A stretch of DNA of 5,951 nucleotides from Candidatus Eiseniibacteriota bacterium (GTDB taxonomy: Bacteria > Eisenbacteria > RBG-16-71-46): NCBI GenBank assembly GCA_903921835.1, contig CAIXRL010000748.1, forward strand, positions 1 to 5,951, read 5' to 3'. Below are positions 1 through 4,802 of this stretch, in pieces; position 1 is the first letter of the stretch, and every line of letters starts with the position of its first letter. Under the pieces are notes generated by a model. The model did not search any database, was not told the origin of the DNA, and was given only the letters and a program-made list of their open reading frames with translations. The position numbers and the translations under genes were made by a program.

Positions 1-67
1 CGCTTCGGCACGCGTGGCGATCCTGAAGTGAGCGGGGACGCGCACGCGTCGTCGACGTAGACACCTT

Positions 68-97
68 CTCGCGGCCACTCTCCGGGGTGGCCGCGAG
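68..97. terminator. Perfect 11-bp inverted repeat, possible terminator
   Basis: CTCGCGGCCAC (68-78) pairs perfectly with GTGGCCGCGAG (87-97) across an 8-base loop, and the stem can extend by a C-G and a G-T pair inside the loop. No T-run follows on either strand, so this is not a classical intrinsic terminator. Its position just after stop codons at 31 and 60 would suit the 3' end of a rightward gene. It could also be a structured transcript end or a protein-binding palindrome. Confidence 0.4.
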
Positions 98-200
98 CGT
101 CGAGGAGCACCTGCCGTGGCCGGCGCCCAAACCGCTCGAGGAAGCCGGGCTGACAGGCGCGCCTCGCCCCCGAGCCGAACAGACTCCAAATGATAGACTC

Positions 201-230
201 TTGCATATCACTACTGTCCGCGTCTAATAT
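201..230 (+). promoter_or_regulatory. Weak sigma70-like hexamer pair in AT-rich island
   Basis: TTGCAT (201-206) and TAATAT (225-230) lie 18 bases apart in the only AT-rich stretch of the left region. Matches to the -35 and -10 consensus are partial (3/6 and 4/6 by eye). A rightward transcript from here would run antisense into the 3' end of the minus-strand transporter gene, and no plausible gene starts downstream. On the other strand TATCAT (195-190) resembles a -10 element but has no good -35. This is a tentative call resting on base composition and weak matches. Confidence 0.15.
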
Positions 231-275
231 CCCGCACAACATGACACGCGGATCTCTGTGGCCGTCAACACACCG

Positions 276-1628
276 TCAGCGCTCCGAGTCGCGTGCGACC
301 ACCGCGCGGAGCGTGTCCCGGGCGCGAATACCGAGCCACACGGCCTGCGCCGCGCCGCCAAGCAGCATTCCCGCCGCGGCGAAGTACACTCCGGGTGCGC
401 CCTGCCAAGCGACGCCCGCCGCCAGCACGGCCGCGGTCACCGCGAGCAGGACGACCACCGACTCGGTGACGCCTCGCGTGCTGCGGCTGTGCACGAGCGC
501 GCCCTGCCAGTAGCTCTGCCACGCCGTCGTCGCCGGGCTGAGCGCCAGCCACCACAGCCCGCCGACGGCGAGCGGCAGCAGCGCGGGGGGCAGAGCCGAG
601 ACGCCCGCGAACCATGCCAGGCCCACCGGAGTCGCGGCCGCGAAGAGCAGCACCGCGCTCGACCCGATCGAGAGCAGCACGGTGAAGCGGCGCAGCGCCG
701 GCACCGGCCGCCAGCGGTCGAGCTGCGAGACGACGACCTCGTTGTGGGCGAAGCCCAGGCTGCGCATGGTGAACGAGGCGCCGCTCAACACGGGCCAGGC
801 GGCAAGGGATTCGAGTGGCCGTGGCATGCGGCTCATGGCCGCGGCGCCCAGCGGCATGGCCAGGAAGCTGATGAGCGGCGTCATCATGAGCGGCAGATAG
901 AAGCGCATGAACGCGCGCAGCGTGAGCGGTTGCGCCGCCGGCGGCGCTGCGCGCAGCTCCCGCAGCGCGGGCCGCACCGCGATCCCGGCGTAGAGCGCCT
1001 CGCACATCACGCCGCACGCGACGGCGCTGGTGCCGACGACGATGCCCGGCAGCCTGCCGTACGCGAGGCCGCCGGCGAGCACCGCCGATTCGCTGACCAG
1101 GCGCACCGCGGTGCCGATCGTCAGCGCGTGCGGCCGCCCGCTGCGGATGAGCACGCCCTGTTCGGTGCGGCGCAGCGCGATCGCGATCACCCACGGCAGC
1201 ATGAGCCGCAGGCCGATGCGCGCCGGCTCGCGCGTCTCGGGCGGCACGGCGAGCAGGTGGCCGGCGAGCACGTCGAACAGCGGCGTGAACGCGACCAGCG
1301 CATGCAGCGCGACGAGGCTGCCCGCGGTGATGAACATGAAGCGGCGCACGAGGCGGTACGCCTGGATGTCGCGCACCAGCGCCGTCGAGGCCGCGAGCAG
1401 CATGATGATCGGCGATTCGATGATCAATGCAGTGGGGAACACGACGCCGCCGTACGCGGCGAGGCTGACCTCGGGCTGCGGCAGCCGCGCCATCACGGCG
1501 CTCACGACGGGCAGCTCGAGCCCCATCAGCATCCAGCTCGCCGCGAGCGGTGCCCACACGGCGGTGACGTCGGGCAGGGCGAGCGGTGGGCGCGTCCGGG
1601 GGGAGGCAACGGCGGGCGGGGTCGGCAT
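276..1628 (-). CDS. MATE/MOP-superfamily membrane transporter, ANKH-like
   Basis: A 450-residue polytopic inner-membrane protein with about 12 hydrophobic segments and no signal peptide beyond a short Pro/Arg-rich N-terminus. The halves show an internal repeat: ARLPQPEVSLAAY (47-59) matches SRMPRPLESLAAW (266-278), the two-lobe arrangement of MATE/MOP flippases. The segment LAAYG (57-61) followed by an S/T-rich helix and a charged turn near 87-96, plus the RRTEQGVLIRSGR region (153-165), recall the eukaryotic ANKH protein more than drug/Na+ MATE pumps. The substrate cannot be told; ANKH itself exports small anions such as ATP and citrate. The ATG at 1628 is preferred because AGGGTG lies 6 bases upstream; a GTG at 1637 would sit inside that ribosome-binding site. 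The gene stands alone and is divergent from the kinase gene. Membrane transporter is secure; the ANKH-like placement is from remembered family features and is moderate. Confidence 0.82.
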   Translation of the reverse strand: MPTPPAVASPRTRPPLALPDVTAVWAPLAASWMLMGLELPVVSAVMARLPQPEVSLAAYGGVVFPTALIIESPIIMLLAASTALVRDIQAYRLVRRFMFITAGSLVALHALVAFTPLFDVLAGHLLAVPPETREPARIGLRLMLPWVIAIALRRTEQGVLIRSGRPHALTIGTAVRLVSESAVLAGGLAYGRLPGIVVGTSAVACGVMCEALYAGIAVRPALRELRAAPPAAQPLTLRAFMRFYLPLMMTPLISFLAMPLGAAAMSRMPRPLESLAAWPVLSGASFTMRSLGFAHNEVVVSQLDRWRPVPALRRFTVLLSIGSSAVLLFAAATPVGLAWFAGVSALPPALLPLAVGGLWWLALSPATTAWQSYWQGALVHSRSTRGVTESVVVLLAVTAAVLAAGVAWQGAPGVYFAAAGMLLGGAAQAVWLGIRARDTLRAVVARDSER

Positions 1629-1634
1629 CGTGCG

Positions 1635-1640
1635 CACCCT
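1635..1640 (-). promoter_or_regulatory. Ribosome-binding site of the ANKH/MATE-like gene
   Basis: On the minus strand AGGGTG lies 6 bases before the ATG at 1628-1626. It decides the start in favour of this ATG, because the in-frame GTG three codons earlier (1637-1635) overlaps the site itself and has no well-placed site of its own. Confidence 0.45.
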
Positions 1641-1651
1641 AACCCGGACTC

Positions 1652-1790
1652 TTCACGAACCGCGAGCCGGGAGCGCGGGACGGGTGGGGCCCGGTTACGA
1701 GCCGCGAGCCGGTCACGCACCGCCAGCCGGGCGCGGGACGGTCACGGACCGCGGCCGGGAACAGACCGCGAGCGGGGGGGCGCGGGATGG
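1652..1790. repeat. Cluster of five degenerate GC-rich repeats
   Basis: Five imperfect copies of a unit built on ACCGCGAGCCGGG, often followed by GCGCGGGACGG, lie head to tail: 1652-1683, 1695-1712, 1713-1741, 1742-1760 and 1763-1790. Copies 1, 3 and 5 carry both parts; copies 2 and 4 are short forms. Most begin with T(T/C)ACG. The cluster starts just upstream of the ANKH/MATE-like gene and occupies the noncoding gap shared with the divergent kinase gene. It may be a regulatory or structured element, or simply degenerate tandem repetition. In the kinase reading frame it would encode a low-complexity Arg/Gly/Pro stretch, which argues against its being coding. Confidence 0.6.
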
Positions 1791-2020
1791 GGCGGGGTCG
1801 CCGCGCCGCACCCGCGGCGTGCGCCCGGGCGTGCGTGACGCGCCCGCGGCCACGCCGCCTTCGGGCGCTCCGCGGTCGCGCCCCGGATTGCCCGATGGCG
1901 GCGGACTCGCGGATGGGCCGGGTGGGTTGCGCGGCTCGCGCCCCTACCCGCGCGCCATGCCCACGCGGAGCGCAATGCCGACGCGCCGTGCGTCGCCGGG
2001 GCCGCGTTCCCGGCCGCCTG

Positions 2021-2074
2021 CGAGAGGCCGCTCAAGAAGGCTCTCGGCAACGCCGATACTTTCCGCAAGTTGCG
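2021..2074 (+). promoter_or_regulatory. Three inverted repeats upstream of the kinase start
   Basis: CGAGAG (2021-2026) pairs with CTCTCG (2041-2046), extendable by CC/GG across a one-base bulge. CGGC (2045-2048) pairs with GCCG (2052-2055). CGCAA (2064-2068) pairs with TTGCG (2070-2074) around a single central G, giving an 11-bp palindrome. They lie 57-110 bases before the kinase start, where a leader structure or operator would be expected. They match no riboswitch class I recognise. Short palindromes are common in GC-rich DNA, so this is tentative. Confidence 0.25.
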
Positions 2075-2121
2075 CCGCTCGGCACGCATCGGACGTCCGG
2101 CCGCGCCGTCATCACCGCCGC

Positions 2122-2126
2122 GAGGT
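2122..2126 (+). promoter_or_regulatory. Ribosome-binding site of the hybrid kinase gene
   Basis: GAGGT at 2122-2126 lies 4 bases before ATG 2131 and 7 bases before ATG 2134, so the second of the two adjacent ATG codons may be the true start. Either choice places the start directly before the PAS domain and excludes the low-complexity upstream extension. Confidence 0.6.
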
Positions 2127-2130
2127 CATC

Positions 2131-4704
2131 ATGATGGACTTCTCGATCCCCCAGCGCTCCGGGTTCTCCCCCGTCTTCGCACCGGCGATCGGGCTCCGCG
2201 AGGTCCTGGAAGCGGCTCCGGACCTCATCTTCTGTTGCGATGCGGCAGGGCGGTTCGCCTGGGCGTCCTCGACGTTCGAGTACTTCGCGGGCTGGCGCGC
2301 GAGCGATCTGGTGGGCCAGTCCTTCGCCGCCCTCATTCCGCCATCGGATCGCATGCGCGTCATGCGCTTCTTCCGCCGCCAGCTGCGACGCTCCCGGCCG
2401 CAGTCCGCCGGCGACTTCGTGCTGCTCCGTCGCGACGGTACACGCGTCGACGTCACCGCCCGCGTGCGGCTCTACGAGCGCCCGGACGGCGACCGCTACT
2501 TCATCGGCGTCGCGCGCGAACGACAGGTGTGGGGCGCCGCCACCGAGGACGGCCCGTCGGGCGCCACGACCGCGATGCTCGAGGCGCGCGTCCGCGAGTT
2601 GCAGACGCAACTGGACGAAGCGAACGAAGGGGAGAGGCTCAAGAGCGAAGTGCTCGCCACGCTGGCGGACCAGCTGCGTCCGCCCATGGACGCCGTGATG
2701 GGCGCCTCCTCGTCCCTGTTCGCGTCGCCCCTGACGCCGGAGCAGCGCCGCCACGTGGACGCGGTCCGGGGCGCGGGTCAGGCCCTGCTCACGCTCGTGA
2801 GCGACGCGCACGATCACACGCAGCTCGAAGCGGGCCGCATGGCGATCGAAAACATCGGCTTCGACCTGCGCGTCACCATGGATCAGGTCGCGGCCGTGCT
2901 CTCGCCGATGGCCGAGTGCCGCGCCCTGGCGCTCGAGACGCGTGCCGACGCGCTGCTGCCGTCGCGGCTCAAGGGTGATCCGGGGCGATTGCGACAGGTG
3001 CTGCTCAATCTCGGTGCGAACGCCATCCGCTCGAGCGAGCACGGGGCGGTCGTGATGCAGGTCGACCGCGAGAGCGAGGACGATGCGCACGTGACGCTGC
3101 TCTTCCGCGTGACGGATTCGAGCACGGGCGCGATGTGCGAGCACCGTGCGCTGCTCTTTCGGGAGCAGCCCCCTTCGGGGCCCATCCCCGCGAGAGGCAT
3201 GGACATGGGCCTGTCCATCTCGCGCCGGCTGGTCCACCTCATGGGCGGCCTGCTGGGCGCCGAGCGGTCGGAGGACGAGGGCAACACGTTCTGGTTCCGC
3301 GTGACGTTCGAGAAGCAGGTGATTCCCGCGGCCGTGCCGCCGTTGCACGACGTCAGGCTGCGCGGGCTGCGCGTGCTGATCGCGGACGGCCCGGCGGCCG
3401 AGCGGCGCCTGCACGCCCGGACGCTGCAGGCGTGGGGCTGCGTCGTGGACGAGGCGGAAAACGGCATCGAGGCCTTGGGTCTGATCCGCGCCGGCGCCGC
3501 GCACGGCGAAGCGCACGCCGTGGCCCTGGTCGACATGAACCTCGAGGCCCTGGACGGGTTCTCGCTGGCCGCGGCCGTGCGCGCGGATTCCGATCTCGAC
3601 GCGCTCGCGCTCGCGATCACGACCCGCATCGGCCGCCCGGGTGATGCGCAGCGGGCGCGCGAGCTGGGCGTGTCGGGCTACCTCGTGATGCCGCTCGACC
3701 CCGCGCAGATGTTCGAGGCGATCGCCGAACTGGTCGGCGGCGTGAACGCCGGCTCGCGGCCGCACGAGCGTCCGCTCGTCACGCGCCACTCGCTGGCCGA
3801 GGCGCGGCGCACGCGCGTGCGCATCCTGCTGGTCGATGACGACCTCGTGAACCAGCTCGTGACCACGAGCGCGCTGAACCGTGTCGGCTTCCACGTGGAG
3901 GTCGCGGGGACCGGTCATGCCGCCATCGAGCGCACCGAGAGCGAGCACTGGGACCTCGTACTCATGAACCTGCAGATGCCGGACATCGATGGCCTGCGCG
4001 CCGCCGCCGCGATCCGCGCGCGCGAGCGGGGTGGGGCACGCACACCGATCGTCGGTCTGAGCGCCAGGGCCGCGGACGACGCCGAACGGGAACGGTGCCT
4101 CGCTGCGGGGATGGACGACGTGTTCGCCAAGCCGCTCGACCTCTCCGCGCTCGCCGAGGCGGTGACGCGCTGGACGCTGCACGAGGATCCGCGCTTCATG
4201 GACTCGACGGTGGACGACAACACGAATACGCCGCAGCGCCGCGTCCCGGTGCCGCTCACCGTCGTCTCCGGGCAGTTCAACCCGCCCCCGGGCGGGCCGG
4301 TGCCTGCCGGTCCCGAGGCTGTCCTGCCGATCCCGGTCATTCCGCCGGGTCCCGCGATCGACCTCGAGCAGCTGAACCTCGCGTGCATGTCGCTGCCCGC
4401 GCTGCGCGCGAGCCTGCTGCACACGTATCTGGGCGACGTCTTCACGCGCCTGCAGCGGATCGAGGCCGCGATCGAAACCGGCGACGTCGAGCGCACGGAG
4501 TCCGAGGCCCACGGCCTGCGCGGCATGTGCAGTACGATCGGCGCCACCGCGTGTACGGTCGTGTTCGGCGAGATGGAGGAGCGCGCGCGGGCGAAGCGGC
4601 CTGCCGACGTCGCGTCGCTGCTGCCGATGGCGCGGGAGCAGGTGCGTCGCACGGAGGAGTTCATCGCCCGCTTCGAGCGCATCATCTCCACCGACGCGGC
4701 CTGA
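2131..4704 (+). CDS. Degenerate hybrid histidine kinase, PAS-HisKA-HATPase-REC-REC-Hpt
   Basis: An 857-residue soluble signalling protein with no membrane segments. Order: PAS (about 22-130); short coiled coil (149-172); HisKA-like dimerisation domain (about 169-235); HATPase-like domain (about 250-400); REC1 (about 412-532); REC2 (about 562-685); Pro-rich linker (701-747); Hpt (about 748-857). Key residues are altered. The H-box reads LATLADQLRPPM, with Asp180 where the phosphoacceptor His belongs. N297 of the N-box is kept, but G1 is D329-SSTG and G2 is G356-MDMG, each missing a glycine, with a shortened ATP lid. REC1 keeps D468 but has D419-G420 for the acidic pair and M520 for the conserved Lys. 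REC2 keeps D569/D570, S644 and K667 but has N613 at the phosphorylation site. The Hpt motif AHGLRG keeps H794. Autokinase activity is unlikely (inference). It may act as a phosphotransfer hub or scaffold like RcsD or DivL. No partner regulator is adjacent. Numbering is from ATG 2131. Confidence 0.93.
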   Translation: MMDFSIPQRSGFSPVFAPAIGLREVLEAAPDLIFCCDAAGRFAWASSTFEYFAGWRASDLVGQSFAALIPPSDRMRVMRFFRRQLRRSRPQSAGDFVLLRRDGTRVDVTARVRLYERPDGDRYFIGVARERQVWGAATEDGPSGATTAMLEARVRELQTQLDEANEGERLKSEVLATLADQLRPPMDAVMGASSSLFASPLTPEQRRHVDAVRGAGQALLTLVSDAHDHTQLEAGRMAIENIGFDLRVTMDQVAAVLSPMAECRALALETRADALLPSRLKGDPGRLRQVLLNLGANAIRSSEHGAVVMQVDRESEDDAHVTLLFRVTDSSTGAMCEHRALLFREQPPSGPIPARGMDMGLSISRRLVHLMGGLLGAERSEDEGNTFWFRVTFEKQVIPAAVPPLHDVRLRGLRVLIADGPAAERRLHARTLQAWGCVVDEAENGIEALGLIRAGAAHGEAHAVALVDMNLEALDGFSLAAAVRADSDLDALALAITTRIGRPGDAQRARELGVSGYLVMPLDPAQMFEAIAELVGGVNAGSRPHERPLVTRHSLAEARRTRVRILLVDDDLVNQLVTTSALNRVGFHVEVAGTGHAAIERTESEHWDLVLMNLQMPDIDGLRAAAAIRARERGGARTPIVGLSARAADDAERERCLAAGMDDVFAKPLDLSALAEAVTRWTLHEDPRFMDSTVDDNTNTPQRRVPVPLTVVSGQFNPPPGGPVPAGPEAVLPIPVIPPGPAIDLEQLNLACMSLPALRASLLHTYLGDVFTRLQRIEAAIETGDVERTESEAHGLRGMCSTIGATACTVVFGEMEERARAKRPADVASLLPMAREQVRRTEEFIARFERIISTDAA

Positions 4705-4756
4705 CCGTTTCGCGCAGTCCCGCGTTCGTGAATCGCCGGGGCTGACGACCGACGAC

Positions 4757-4787
4757 GCGCCGCGCCCCGCAGGGAGCGCGGCGCTTT
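4757..4787 (+). terminator. Intrinsic-terminator-like hairpin after the kinase gene
   Basis: GCGCCGCGC (4757-4765) pairs perfectly with GCGCGGCGC (4776-4784) around a 10-base loop and is followed at once by TTT and then GCTACT. The T-run is short, but the location, 52 bases after the kinase stop and 16 bases before the transporter start, is what a terminator between two units would show. It argues that the kinase and the MFS gene are not one operon. Confidence 0.65.
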
Positions 4788-4789
4788 GC

Positions 4790-4795
4790 TACTCT
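4790..4795 (+). promoter_or_regulatory. Possible -10 element of the MFS gene
   Basis: TACTCT ends 7 bases before the ATG at 4803. If it is a -10 element, transcription would begin at or next to the start codon and give a leaderless mRNA, in line with the absence of a Shine-Dalgarno sequence there. No -35 hexamer is visible: the expected position falls inside the terminator hairpin. Tentative. Confidence 0.3.
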
Positions 4796-4802
4796 GCCCG
4801 TC

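Larger units (their letters stand above)
1..275. other. Left-edge region without a convincing gene
   Basis: No gene can be assigned here. Two rightward frames are open from the edge and stop early: one at TGA 29-31 (ending ARVAILK) and one at TAG 58-60. Either could be the last codons of a gene lying to the left, and the hairpin at 68-97 would suit its 3' end. On the minus strand a frame beginning at ATG 206-204 stays open to the left edge (about 68 codons). It has no clear Shine-Dalgarno sequence and no recognisable motif, and in DNA this GC-rich an open frame of that length means little. From about 181 to 245 the sequence is markedly AT-richer than the rest of the window, as expected of an intergenic region. 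The transporter gene on the minus strand ends at 276, so the layout may be convergent. Confidence 0.4.
1791..2130. other. Divergent intergenic region before the kinase gene
   Basis: This stretch is open in several frames, as expected of such GC-rich DNA, but the translations are Arg/Pro/Ala/Gly low complexity with no domain resemblance, so I read it as noncoding. It holds a two-copy direct repeat with an 18-base period (1954-1967 and 1972-1985, GC(C/A)ATGCC(C/G)ACGCG). It also holds three small inverted repeats between 2021 and 2074, described separately. No convincing -35/-10 pair or sigma54 site was found; GATACT at 2055-2060 is the only -10-like hexamer and lacks a partner. Confidence 0.5.

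Noticed and set aside
1..206. Minus-strand frame from ATG 206 running off the left edge
   Set aside because: It is open and readable, but has no Shine-Dalgarno sequence, no recognised motif and mixed third-position bias, and it crosses the perfect hairpin at 68-97. It cannot be supported without sequence to the left.
1652..1790. CRISPR-like array
   Set aside because: Units are degenerate, contiguous or nearly so, with no unique spacers of regular length and no cas genes nearby.
258..1838. 526-codon plus-strand open frame across the transporter gene
   Set aside because: The translation is an Arg/His/Gln/Glu-rich composition artefact, while the minus strand encodes a hydrophobic protein with repeated lobes and a ribosome-binding site.
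2021..2074. Known riboswitch (for example a cyclic di-GMP type) in the kinase leader
   Set aside because: Small stems are present, but the conserved sequence blocks of the classes I know are not.
1030..2130. In-frame upstream extension of the kinase reading frame
   Set aside because: It overlaps the transporter gene on the other strand and then gives only Arg/Pro/Gly/Ala low-complexity sequence through the repeat cluster. A good ribosome-binding site (GAGGT) and ATG lie directly before the PAS domain.
2032..4512. 826-codon minus-strand open frame across the kinase gene
   Set aside because: It is antisense to a gene with six recognisable domains, and its translation is His/Arg/Gln-rich with no family resemblance, typical of a GC-rich shadow frame.
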